DNA from: Bacteroidales bacterium
GTDB taxonomy: Bacteria > Bacteroidota > Bacteroidia > Bacteroidales > P3
Reading direction: 5' to 3'
Assembly: GCA_017559135.1 (NCBI GenBank)
Contig: JAFYSZ010000006.1
Coordinates: forward strand, 124,001-188,000
DNA length: 64,000 nucleotides
Shown here: piece by piece, positions 50,263 through 58,509 of the stretch
How the letters are laid out: every line of letters begins with the position of its first letter
How positions within the stretch are numbered: the first letter of the stretch is position 1
Translations under genes and position numbers: made by a program
Notes under the pieces: generated by a model
The model's database searches: none
The model's input: the letters and a program-made list of their open reading frames with translations, nothing else
Told to the model about the DNA's origin: nothing

Positions 50263-51246
50263 TTATTTCAAAATATAATAACCGCCATTTTTCGATGCAC
50301 CACGAAATTCTATTCGCTTTGTATCGGAAAGAGTCTTTAAGTATCGTTGAATTGTTCTTAAACTTTTTTGTGATATTTCGGCAATGGCAGGAGTGTTGAT
50401 GCCAGGATTATTTTTTATGGTATTATATATCAATTCTTCTAAATTTACACCGCCACTTTTATTATTTATACCGCCATTTGTATTGCCATTTACACCGCCA
50501 TCGTTCAAAAGACGCAGTAAATCCAACTGAGTAGCAATTATTCTTTCTGCTATAAAATCTACAAAAACATTAGGATTTTTATGTGATATTTCAAGAGAGT
50601 GAACATATTCGTGTCTTAATATGGCTGGAATAAGTGCTATTGTATATTCACCTCTAATAAGTGCTAAATTAAGTATAAGACGAGCAACTCGTCCATTGCC
50701 ATCAATAAATGGGTGAATAAACACAAATTTTTGATGAGCAAGTGCAGCAAACTCAGGAGTTGGAATTTTGTGTTCATTGTCATTGAACCATTTTATAAAT
50801 TTTCTTATATCATCTTCTATCTTTGCAGGTGGCGAAACGGCATATTTACTACCACTAATAAATACAGGGACTGTTCGATAATGCCCTGCTTTTTCGCCAT
50901 CTATCTTCTCATAAAATAAACGATGAAGTTCAAGAATGTCTGCTTCTTCCAATGGTTTGCTTGCAGAAAGGGTATGAATGTAATCATACGCATGAGCATG
51001 TCCTACTGCTTCATATATATCACGTAGAGGCTTGCCTTCAATCGTCAAACCATCTTCTATAACCACCTTAGTTTCTGACTCTGTCAAACTATTTCCTTCA
51101 AGGGCATTACTTGAATAAGTAAGACCAATGCGATAATATTCTCTAAGAGATTTTAAAGTCTCTTCGGGAAATGGTCGCAAGGCAATGATTTTGTCTCTAA
51201 ATTCTTCTGCCTTTTGCAGTAACTTGGATGATATATATTGTTTCAT
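50263..51246 (-). CDS. Fic family protein (first copy)
   Basis: A 327-residue Fic/DOC enzyme that probably AMPylates a target protein. Inhibitory motif SSNALEGNSLTE (class II, N-terminal Glu), Fic motif HPFIDGNGRVARL near residue 185, then a Gly/Asn-rich linker with near repeats (NTNGGINNKSGGVN) and a C-terminal winged helix (NNPGINTPAIAEISQKSLRTIQRYLKTL). ATG 51246 is chosen because a TTG five codons earlier overlaps the -7 element. It sits on the opposite strand between the two lysine units. Confidence 0.88.
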   Translation of the reverse strand: MKQYISSKLLQKAEEFRDKIIALRPFPEETLKSLREYYRIGLTYSSNALEGNSLTESETKVVIEDGLTIEGKPLRDIYEAVGHAHAYDYIHTLSASKPLEEADILELHRLFYEKIDGEKAGHYRTVPVFISGSKYAVSPPAKIEDDIRKFIKWFNDNEHKIPTPEFAALAHQKFVFIHPFIDGNGRVARLILNLALIRGEYTIALIPAILRHEYVHSLEISHKNPNVFVDFIAERIIATQLDLLRLLNDGGVNGNTNGGINNKSGGVNLEELIYNTIKNNPGINTPAIAEISQKSLRTIQRYLKTLSDTKRIEFRGASKNGGYYILK

Positions 51247-51258
51247 TTTTACGCAGTG

Positions 51259-51266
51259 CAAATATA
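51259..51266 (-). promoter_or_regulatory. -7 element of the first Fic gene
   Basis: TATATTTG on the minus strand, 12 bp before the ATG at 51246. Confidence 0.55.
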
Positions 51267-51297
51267 AGAGTTTTTTTTGATACGTGTAGTTCTGTGA

Positions 51298-51381
51298 TTT
51301 TTTTCTATGATTTTTTATTTTTTTCTATGATTTATAAAATTATTTCTTTGCTTTTTTTATTTTTTTCTATGATTTATTTCA
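51298..51381. repeat. 21-bp tandem array, 4 units
   Basis: Blocks at 51298, 51319, 51340 and 51361. Blocks 1, 2 and 4 share TTTTTTCTATGATTT; block 3 carries TTATTTCTTTGC. It fills the gap between the divergent Fic and kdd promoters. Confidence 0.88.
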
Positions 51382-51401
51382 AGGAATACCAAAAAAACAC
51401 G

Positions 51402-51409
51402 TATATTTG
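51402..51409 (+). promoter_or_regulatory. -7 element of the kdd-kamA-kamB-kamC unit
   Basis: TATATTTG, 53 bp before the kdd ATG. No TTG at -33. Confidence 0.55.
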
Positions 51410-51461
51410 CAAACTTAATGAATTTATTTAATTATTAACAAGTATAAATATTCGATTTAAT

Positions 51462-52502
51462 ATGAAAAAAGGATGTAGATACGGAACTCACCGTGTGATT
51501 GAGCCTAAGGGTGTTTTGCCTCAACCAGCAAACAAAGTGGATAACAATATGGATGAAATCTATGATAATGAAATCCTTATTGATGTTCAAACTCTAAACA
51601 TTGATTCTGCTTCTTTTACTCAAATTGAAGAACAAGCAAAAGGAGATAAAGAAGAGATTGCTAAGATTATGATGTCTATCGTTGAAAAACAAGGTAAACA
51701 TCGTAATCCTGTAACAGGTTCTGGCGGTATGTTGCTTGGTACTGTTGAGAAAATAGGTGATGCTTTGATTGGAAAAACTGATTTAAAGGTTGGTGATAAA
51801 ATCGCTACTTTGGTTTCATTGTCTCTTACTCCTTTGAGAATAGACAAAATCAAAGATATTCGTCCTGATATCGACCAAGTTGATATTGATGGTAAAGCAA
51901 TATTGTTTGAAAGCGGTATCTACGCTAAAATACCTGCTGACCTTCCAGAAAATCTTGCACTTTCTGCACTTGACGTTGCTGGTGCTCCTGCTCAAACTGC
52001 TAAATTGGTCAAACCAGGTGATACAGTTGTTATTATCGGTGCTGGTGGAAAATCTGGTATGCTTTGCTGCTACGAAGCAAAAAAACGTGCAGGTGTAACT
52101 GGTAAGGTAATCGGAATCTGCCACAGCGAAAGAAGTACAAAACGTATGATGGATTTAGGATTCTGTGATGAAGTATTCTCTGCTGATGCTACTCAACCAG
52201 TTCCTGTAATGAAGAAAATAGAAGAATTAACTAATGGTCAAATGGCTGATGTTTGTATCAACAACGTAAATATCCCTGATACAGAAATGACTTCTATTCT
52301 TGTAACTAAGAATACAGGTGTTGTTTATTTCTTCTCTATGGCTACTTCATTCACAAAAGCAGCCTTAGGAGCAGAAGGAGTTGGTTCAGACGTAACAATG
52401 ATAGTTGGAAACGGCTATACAAAAGGACATGCTGAAATCACTCTTCAAGAATTGAGAGAATGTGAAGCATTAAGAAAAATATTCACAGAACTTTACGCAT
52501 AA
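51462..52502 (+). CDS. kdd: L-erythro-3,5-diaminohexanoate dehydrogenase
   Basis: A 346-residue NAD(P)-dependent enzyme that oxidises 3,5-diaminohexanoate to 3-keto-5-aminohexanoate. Starts MKKGCRYGTHRVIEPKGVLP, typical of Kdd; the Rossmann motif is VVIIGAGGKSGMLCCYEAKKR (about residue 190), with PQTAK-like GAPAQTAKLVKPGD before it and GNGYTKGHAEITLQELRE at the end. It shares a fold with medium-chain dehydrogenases but lacks their usual zinc set. First gene of the second lysine unit. Confidence 0.9.
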   Translation: MKKGCRYGTHRVIEPKGVLPQPANKVDNNMDEIYDNEILIDVQTLNIDSASFTQIEEQAKGDKEEIAKIMMSIVEKQGKHRNPVTGSGGMLLGTVEKIGDALIGKTDLKVGDKIATLVSLSLTPLRIDKIKDIRPDIDQVDIDGKAILFESGIYAKIPADLPENLALSALDVAGAPAQTAKLVKPGDTVVIIGAGGKSGMLCCYEAKKRAGVTGKVIGICHSERSTKRMMDLGFCDEVFSADATQPVPVMKKIEELTNGQMADVCINNVNIPDTEMTSILVTKNTGVVYFFSMATSFTKAALGAEGVGSDVTMIVGNGYTKGHAEITLQELRECEALRKIFTELYA

Positions 52503-52519
52503 TTTTAAAATTATACGAA

Positions 52520-53773
52520 ATGCAAGTTAATAGACGTAAAGAGTTATTTCCAAATGTATCGGACGAACAATGGTTCGATTGGAAATGGCAAGTAAAAAAT
52601 CGTATAGAAACCTTAGAAGATTTAAAGAAATACATCTCTTTGACTAAGGAAGAAGAAGAAGGAGTTGCAAATGCTTTGAAGACTCTTCGTATGGCAATTA
52701 CTCCTTATTATCTTTCTTTGATTGATGTGAACAATCCTAACGATCCTGTACGCCGTCAAGCAATCCCAACAGGAGCAGAATTGCATCAAGCCGATGCAGA
52801 CTTGCTTGACCCGTTGCATGAAGACGAAGATAGCCCTGCACCAGGACTTACTCATCGTTATCCAGACAGAGTGTTGTTCCTAATCACAGATATGTGTTCT
52901 ATGTATTGTCGTCATTGTACTCGTAGAAGATTTGCTGGTCAAAATGACTGCGAATCAACACAAGACAGAATAGACAAATGTATTGAATACATAGCAAAGA
53001 CTCCACAAGTAAGAGACGTACTTCTTTCAGGAGGAGATGCCTTGATGGTAAACGATAAGATGTTAGAATCAATCATTCAACGTCTAAGAGCAATCCCTCA
53101 CGTAGAAATCATACGTATAGGATCTCGTACACCTGTTGTATGTCCTATGAGAATAACTGATGACTTAGTAAATATGTTGAAGAAGTATCACCCAATTTGG
53201 TTGAACACTCACTTCAATCACCCTAATGAATGTACACCAGAAGCAAAAGCAGCATGCGAACGTTTAGCAAATGCAGGTATTCCATTAGGTAACCAATCAG
53301 TTCTTTTAAGAGGAGTGAATGACGATGTAAGAGTATTCAAAAAACTTGTACACGAATTGGTTAAAATGAGAGTAAGACCATACTACATTTACCAATGTGA
53401 CTTGTCTATGGGATTGGAACACTTCCGTACACCTGTTTCTAAGGGAATAGAAATAATAGAAAACTTACGTGGACATACATCTGGTTATGCAGTACCTACA
53501 TTTGTAGTAGATGCACCAGGCGGTGGAGGAAAAACACCAGTGATGCCACAATACGTTATCTCACAATCTCCAAACAGAGTAGTACTTCGTAACTTTGAAG
53601 GAGTAATAACAACATACACAGAACCTGCAAACTACATACCAGGTGAATGTGATGTAGACTTCTTAAAAGGAACAGAAATAAAGAATGATGGAGTTGCTTC
53701 ATTATTACAAGGAGAAAAACTATCATTAGAACCATCACATCTTGCAAGACACGAGAGAGTGAAGAAAAACTAA
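52520..53773 (+). CDS. kamA: lysine 2,3-aminomutase
   Basis: A 417-residue radical SAM, PLP-dependent enzyme turning L-lysine into L-beta-lysine. The cluster cysteines are C126, C130 and C133 in CSMYCRHCTRRRFAG. Other marks: DEQWFDWKWQVKNRI at the N-terminus, PDRVLFLITD, LSGGDALMVND, HFNHPNECTPEA, and the C-terminal VDAPGGGGKTPVMPQYV. Full length for KamA rather than the short EpmB form. It should be active under anaerobic conditions. Confidence 0.95.
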   Translation: MQVNRRKELFPNVSDEQWFDWKWQVKNRIETLEDLKKYISLTKEEEEGVANALKTLRMAITPYYLSLIDVNNPNDPVRRQAIPTGAELHQADADLLDPLHEDEDSPAPGLTHRYPDRVLFLITDMCSMYCRHCTRRRFAGQNDCESTQDRIDKCIEYIAKTPQVRDVLLSGGDALMVNDKMLESIIQRLRAIPHVEIIRIGSRTPVVCPMRITDDLVNMLKKYHPIWLNTHFNHPNECTPEAKAACERLANAGIPLGNQSVLLRGVNDDVRVFKKLVHELVKMRVRPYYIYQCDLSMGLEHFRTPVSKGIEIIENLRGHTSGYAVPTFVVDAPGGGGKTPVMPQYVISQSPNRVVLRNFEGVITTYTEPANYIPGECDVDFLKGTEIKNDGVASLLQGEKLSLEPSHLARHERVKKN

Positions 53774-53790
53774 TATAAACACCCAAAGGA

Positions 53791-54792
53791 ATGCCTTTTA
53801 TAGAAGATATTCTAAAATACAAAAGCATTTCCTTTGTGGGAATGGAAAAGAATGCGGGGAAAACTCAAACACTAAACTATGTGTTGAGTCGTCTCCGCAC
53901 TTTTTCTAAAACCATAGCCTTAACTTCAATAGGAGTAGACGGCGAAACAACCGACATAGTAACCCTTACCTCCAAACCAGAAATAGAAATCTATCCCGAT
54001 ACCACCTTTATCACCTCACAAGCCCTTTATCCACAACGAGAAATCGTCAGTGCAATAGAAGAAGTGAGCAATCAAACCACAGCACTCGGCAGACTCATCA
54101 AAGCCAAAGCCATAACCCAAGGCAAAATCCTACTTGCAGGGCCGAGCGACACAGTAAACCTAAAAAAACTCATTGAAAAATTAGAAAAAAACACTGATTT
54201 AATTCTCATAGACGGTGCTTTATCGAGAAAAACCTTTGGATCGCCAAGCATAACCCAAGCAATGATACTCTCAACAGGAGCCTCGCTTTCAGCCTCCTTG
54301 AATGTAGTAGTAAAAAAGACTAAATTCATCTATCAAATGACACAACTCCCACAATATGAAGGCAAACACTCAGAACAATTACAACAAATAGAAAACGGAA
54401 TCTATGCAATCACAGACGAAGGAATAATAGATTTAAAAATCCCTTCCCTAATGATGATTGACAAATATAAAGACAAAATCTTTGACTCAGGCACAAAACT
54501 TTTCATAGCAGGAGCATTGAATGACAAATTCGTGCAATTCCTTAAAATACAAAAGAATATACAAGAGATAGAAATCATAATAAAAGACTTTACAAAAGTA
54601 TTCTCCAACGAAGACAACACCCTGCAATACCTATCAAAAGGAGGAAAAATCAAAGTCCTTGACAAAGCAAACCTAATAGCCATAACAGCCAACCCAATCT
54701 CACCAACAGGCTATCATTTCAACAACGAAGAAATGTTAGAAGCCCTTCGCAGAGAAATACCAATCAAGATATATAACATAAAACAACTATAA
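53791..54792 (+). CDS. kamB: KamB-like P-loop protein of the lysine cluster
   Basis: A 333-residue protein with a Walker A motif FVGMEKNAGKTQTLNYVLSRL at residues 15-35, then IGVDGETTDIVT and a possible Walker B LILIDGALSRKTFG. By position between kamA and the MutS-like gene it is KamB. The biochemical role is not settled; assistance in folding, B12 loading or repair of the aminomutase has been proposed for such cluster proteins. An AAAGGA precedes the ATG, and kamC starts 4 bp after its stop. Confidence 0.7.
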   Translation: MPFIEDILKYKSISFVGMEKNAGKTQTLNYVLSRLRTFSKTIALTSIGVDGETTDIVTLTSKPEIEIYPDTTFITSQALYPQREIVSAIEEVSNQTTALGRLIKAKAITQGKILLAGPSDTVNLKKLIEKLEKNTDLILIDGALSRKTFGSPSITQAMILSTGASLSASLNVVVKKTKFIYQMTQLPQYEGKHSEQLQQIENGIYAITDEGIIDLKIPSLMMIDKYKDKIFDSGTKLFIAGALNDKFVQFLKIQKNIQEIEIIIKDFTKVFSNEDNTLQYLSKGGKIKVLDKANLIAITANPISPTGYHFNNEEMLEALRREIPIKIYNIKQL

Positions 54793-54795
54793 AAA

Positions 54796-56157
54796 ATGAC
54801 ATTCCAACAAGCAATCAACCAATACCCAAGCCTAAGAACTCTATACTCAAAAATGGAGTTACAAACCCCTATGGCACGCACACTATTACTACAAACCCCA
54901 CTAACCAAAAGTAGGCAATGGATAGAACAACAATGGCAACAAACAACAGAATGTCAAAACCATCTCTCAAAACTCAACCTCCAAACCACACAACGCTTCT
55001 TTATGCACCTATCCACCATACACGACATAAGCGGAAGCCTCAAACTCCTACAACAAAACCAAATCCTTGACGACATAGCCCTCTTTGAAATCAAAGCCTT
55101 TGCACTAAACATAAAAAAACTAAACAAAGATTTCACCTCACCACTCTTTCCAATGCCCGATTTACAAGAAGTCATCAACATACTCGACCCCGAGAAAACC
55201 GAATCAATGCAATTCTACATCTACTCCGCATACAGCCAAGAACTAAGCCAAATAAGAAAAGAATTTCAACAAGCCAAAAACGAAGAAAACGAACAAAAAG
55301 CCCACTCACTCTACGTCAAAAGCCAACAAATAGAAAACACCATAAGAGAACAACTCGGAATAAAACTCTTTCCTTACATACCAGCCTTACTAAACGCCAT
55401 AAAAACCATAGCAAACATAGACCTCTCCTTTGCAAAAGCCAAACTATCAAACCACTACAACCTACAACAAGTAGAAATCACACAAGAGAGAACACTAACC
55501 TACAACTCAATGTTTCACCCCTTTGTAAAAGAAATCTTAGAAGAAAAAAAACAAACCTTCCAACCCATAAACATAGAAATAAAAGAAGAAAACTATCTGA
55601 TAACAGGAGCAAATATGGCAGGCAAAACCCTAATCCTTAAAACCCTTTGCCTAAACCAACTCCTATTACAATACGGATTCAAACTCCCATGCCAAAGCGG
55701 AAAAGTAACCCTTGTAGAAGACATCTACACAAGCATAGGCGATGGACAAAACGAAAATGAAGGAATCTCCTCATTTGCATACGAAATACTAAACCTAAAC
55801 AACATAATCAAGAACATAAAAACCGACAAAACCTACCTAATACTCGTAGATGAATTAGCCCGCACCACCAATCCAATAGAAGGCAAGAAATTAGTAGAAG
55901 GCTTTCTCAAAGTCTGCAATCAAAGAAACAGTTTCGTAGTTGTAACCACCCACTATTCCGACATAGAAGCCCCAGCCAAAAGAATGCGAGTAAAAGGCTT
56001 CAAACACCAAGACGTCCAAGCCCCATTAGACATCAACCAAATAAACCATTACATAGACTACTCCCTAATAGAAGACAACAGCAAACAAGTCCCAACCGAA
56101 GCCCTAAACCTATGCCGACTCTTAGGCGTAGATAAAGATTGGATAGGCGAGAGTTAG
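54796..56157 (+). CDS. kamC: MutS-like ATPase of the lysine cluster (KamC)
   Basis: A 453-residue protein corresponding to the core and ATPase domains of MutS without the mismatch-binding domain. Walker A is ITGANMAGKTLILKTLCLNQ; GDGQNENEGISSFAYEI and Walker B YLILVDELARTTNP; VVVTTHYSDIEAPA. It should not repair mismatches; position in the kam unit suggests a helper role for lysine 5,6-aminomutase, together with KamB. The C-terminus reads LGVDKDWIGES, and a diverged copy of this tail is found 1.3 kb downstream. Confidence 0.78.
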   Translation: MTFQQAINQYPSLRTLYSKMELQTPMARTLLLQTPLTKSRQWIEQQWQQTTECQNHLSKLNLQTTQRFFMHLSTIHDISGSLKLLQQNQILDDIALFEIKAFALNIKKLNKDFTSPLFPMPDLQEVINILDPEKTESMQFYIYSAYSQELSQIRKEFQQAKNEENEQKAHSLYVKSQQIENTIREQLGIKLFPYIPALLNAIKTIANIDLSFAKAKLSNHYNLQQVEITQERTLTYNSMFHPFVKEILEEKKQTFQPINIEIKEENYLITGANMAGKTLILKTLCLNQLLLQYGFKLPCQSGKVTLVEDIYTSIGDGQNENEGISSFAYEILNLNNIIKNIKTDKTYLILVDELARTTNPIEGKKLVEGFLKVCNQRNSFVVVTTHYSDIEAPAKRMRVKGFKHQDVQAPLDINQINHYIDYSLIEDNSKQVPTEALNLCRLLGVDKDWIGES

Positions 56158-56178
56158 AGAAAAAGAAATAATAATCTC

Positions 56179-57324
56179 TTATAAAAGCTTTTTTAACTCC
56201 TCTATATCTGGCAGAGCATTTCTTAGCTTCTCTGGCATTTCTTCTGATGTGGTATAGGTTGCAACTCCCATAGGTTTATTGTAATCTTGAATAACAAACT
56301 CAACATAATCCTTATTAGCAGATTTACACAGAACAATGCCAATAGAAGGATTTTCGTGAGGTTTCTTTACTTTTGCATCAAGAATAGATAAGTAACCCAT
56401 TAGTTGACCAAGATAAGAAGTTTTAAATTCACCCGTTTTCAGTTCAACAACCACCATTGCATTTAATTCTCTATTGAAGAAAAGCAAATCAGGAAAATGC
56501 TCAACCCCATGTATTTCTAAATGATATTGATTACCTATAAAAGCAAAATCACTACCAAAAGACATAATAAACCTTTTAATGTTGTCTATTATTTGTTTCT
56601 CTACCAACCGTTCATCAACGTCAATGCATTCGCGTTCACCAATCTGCTCTACGTTAATAAAATCAAGTAAATATTCATCTTTAAACATCAACACTGCCTT
56701 GCGAGCCAAAGACGCATCTGATATTGTTTTTGAGAAATTACTCGGCATCTTATCACAATGCATATAATCCTCTGCTTTGATAAGAGATGTTAACTTATCA
56801 ACTTGCAAATGCTCTTCCGCTGTTTTGTGGATATAATAATAACGAGCCTTAATATCCTTTGTTCCTTCAATAATTCGTATATGATGAGTAAACGGTACTC
56901 TAAAAAAGTCTTCTACAGGAAAATTATTAACTTCTTGAATGTGCATAGCACCAACTTCTACCACATTTTCACCTTCCTCCAATTCGACAATTGCAATTGT
57001 CGAATTAAGATTTGTATCAGAATTAGCAGTATCAAGCATTATCCAATTTTCGTAAAACTTACGCATATTCTTCAAACTATTTGCAGAAAAGCCACGAAGT
57101 CCAGGAAGATCTTTACGTAACTTATCGCTAATGGTCTGCAAGGCATTTGTTCCCCATACACCTTTACGGGTTTTGATAGAAATAAATTTACCTATACCAT
57201 AATATAATGCCAGTTGTACACGATTAACCCCTTTAGCCGCATCATATTGGCTTTGCAATATTGCTGTTTTTATTATTTCCGCTGCTTGATTATACTGAGT
57301 GGTTAGTGATTTGCTATTTTCCAT
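56179..57324 (-). CDS. DUF1016 (YhcG-type) PD-(D/E)XK nuclease family protein (first copy)
   Basis: A 381-residue protein with the DUF1016 N-terminal helix-rich domain (LALYYGIGKFISIKTRKGVWG, LPGLRGFSANSLKNMRKFYE) and a C-terminal PD-(D/E)XK domain: FPDLLFFNRELNAMVVVELKTGEF with D and E-L-K, then QLMGYLSILD and NPSIGIVLCKS. Such proteins are often linked to restriction systems and mobile islands; activity unproven. A second, divergent copy lies in the hsd operon at 59837. It is convergent with kamC. Confidence 0.85.
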   Translation of the reverse strand: MENSKSLTTQYNQAAEIIKTAILQSQYDAAKGVNRVQLALYYGIGKFISIKTRKGVWGTNALQTISDKLRKDLPGLRGFSANSLKNMRKFYENWIMLDTANSDTNLNSTIAIVELEEGENVVEVGAMHIQEVNNFPVEDFFRVPFTHHIRIIEGTKDIKARYYYIHKTAEEHLQVDKLTSLIKAEDYMHCDKMPSNFSKTISDASLARKAVLMFKDEYLLDFINVEQIGERECIDVDERLVEKQIIDNIKRFIMSFGSDFAFIGNQYHLEIHGVEHFPDLLFFNRELNAMVVVELKTGEFKTSYLGQLMGYLSILDAKVKKPHENPSIGIVLCKSANKDYVEFVIQDYNKPMGVATYTTSEEMPEKLRNALPDIEELKKLL

Positions 57325-57367
57325 TGTATGAAATATTATGCCATTTTTTAAAAATAACTTTTTCTCC

Positions 57368-57398
57368 CTTGCAAATATACAAAAACTTATCGTAAATC
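57368..57398. repeat. 31-bp direct repeat, copy A
   Basis: Identical to 58479-58509. Begins CTTGCAAATATACAAAAAC and ends ATCGTAAATC. Contains a minus-strand TATATTTG -7 element (complement of 57372-57379) serving the DUF1016 gene. Confidence 0.9.
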
Positions 57399-57419
57399 CT
57401 CTGTTGATAATTAAACTTC

Positions 57420-57455
57420 TTAGGAGTAGACCAAGATTGGATAGGCGAGGAGTAA
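57420..57455 (+). pseudogene. remnant of the 3' end of a kamC gene
   Basis: Reads LGVDQDWIGEE and stop, against LGVDKDWIGES and stop at the end of the intact kamC (56122-56157), same strand. Nucleotide identity is high (about 30 of 36). It lies 6 bp from the 3' end of the second Fic gene, so it marks where a kamC-Fic junction from another lineage was joined in. Confidence 0.75.
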
Positions 57456-57461
57456 GAAAGG

Positions 57462-58460
57462 TTATTTATTTACAATCCAAAAACCATTTTTTGTACTACC
57501 TTGACGAGATAACACACCCTTTGATTTAAGAGAAGCAAACAAACGCTCTGCTTGACGTTGAGAAATTGATAATAATAACGCCACTTCCTTGATAGTTAAT
57601 CTATTATTTTCTGCGATAAGTTCTAAAACTTGTTGTTCGCTTTCAGTTAAATCATAATTTCTACCGACATTTCTACCGACATTTCTACCGACATTAACAT
57701 CAATTTCATTACCTTGATGAATTTTAAGAGTTGTTAAAATTTCTCCAAGCATAAATTCTATGAAAGGACCACATTGTCCTTTATGAGTACTTTCTGTAAT
57801 TGCATTATAATAAGCCTGTTGATTACTATATACCATATTCTCCACAGGCAGATGCTCAAACAGAGGATGTAATTTACCAAGAATAAGCGATTGCCATAAA
57901 CGTCCCATTCTACCATTTCCATCACTAAAAGGATGAATAAATTCAAATTCATAATGGAAAACACAAGAACGAATAAGTAAATGATCATCAGAAGAAGCAA
58001 GCCATTCCATTAAATCTTCAATCAATCCTTGTACACGATTAGCAGGAGGAGCCATGTGTACCAAACCTTTTTCGGAGAATACGCCCACACCACCTTGACG
58101 GAAGCGTCCTGCATCATCAGTTAAAGCAAACATCATAGTACCATGGGCTTTCAAAAGATCGGTAATACTAAACGGATTTAATGAACTATATAACTCGTAT
58201 GTTTTTATAGCGTTTTTAACCTCTTGAATCTCACGCAAAGGAGCAATAACATTCTTACCATTTATAATATCTCTCACCTGATTTTCGCTCAAATTATTCC
58301 CTTCAATAGCAAGTGAAGAGTGAATAGTGCGAATACGATTAGCCTTACGAAGTTTAAGACCTTCATTTTCTAAACTTATAGCATACCGTTCAATCTGTGC
58401 CGATATTTCAGCAATCAAATTTATGGTTCGAGATGATATTTCAAAAGGTGGTATGTACAT
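57462..58460 (-). CDS. Fic family protein (second copy)
   Basis: A 332-residue Fic enzyme. Class II inhibitory motif SSLAIEGNNLSENQV near residue 50, flap MAPPANRV, Fic motif HPFSDGNGRMGRLWQSLIL near 175, a linker with three NVGR units, and a C-terminal winged helix (ENNRLTIKEVALLLSISQRQAERLFASLKSKG). Probable target-protein AMPylation, normally held inactive by its own Glu. Lies between hsdS and the first DUF1016 gene and is not closely similar to the first Fic copy. Confidence 0.9.
   Translation of the reverse strand: MYIPPFEISSRTINLIAEISAQIERYAISLENEGLKLRKANRIRTIHSSLAIEGNNLSENQVRDIINGKNVIAPLREIQEVKNAIKTYELYSSLNPFSITDLLKAHGTMMFALTDDAGRFRQGGVGVFSEKGLVHMAPPANRVQGLIEDLMEWLASSDDHLLIRSCVFHYEFEFIHPFSDGNGRMGRLWQSLILGKLHPLFEHLPVENMVYSNQQAYYNAITESTHKGQCGPFIEFMLGEILTTLKIHQGNEIDVNVGRNVGRNVGRNYDLTESEQQVLELIAENNRLTIKEVALLLSISQRQAERLFASLKSKGVLSRQGSTKNGFWIVNK
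57660..57695. repeat. 12-bp in-frame tandem repeat, 3 copies, in the Fic gene
   Basis: TCTACCGACATT three times without change, coding for NVGR units in the linker between the Fic and winged-helix domains. Confidence 0.95.
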
Positions 58461-58478
58461 TATTTACTCTTATTTTCT

Positions 58479-58509
58479 CTTGCAAATATACAAAAACTTA
58501 TCGTAAATC
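58479..58509. repeat. 31-bp direct repeat, copy B
   Basis: Identical to 57368-57398. It carries the -7 element (complement of 58483-58490) of the second Fic gene and ends at the last base of the hsdS stop codon. Confidence 0.9.

Noticed and set aside
57660..57695. Short regular repeats, considered as CRISPR
   Set aside because: Units are 12 bp, contiguous, without spacers, and lie in frame inside a Fic gene.
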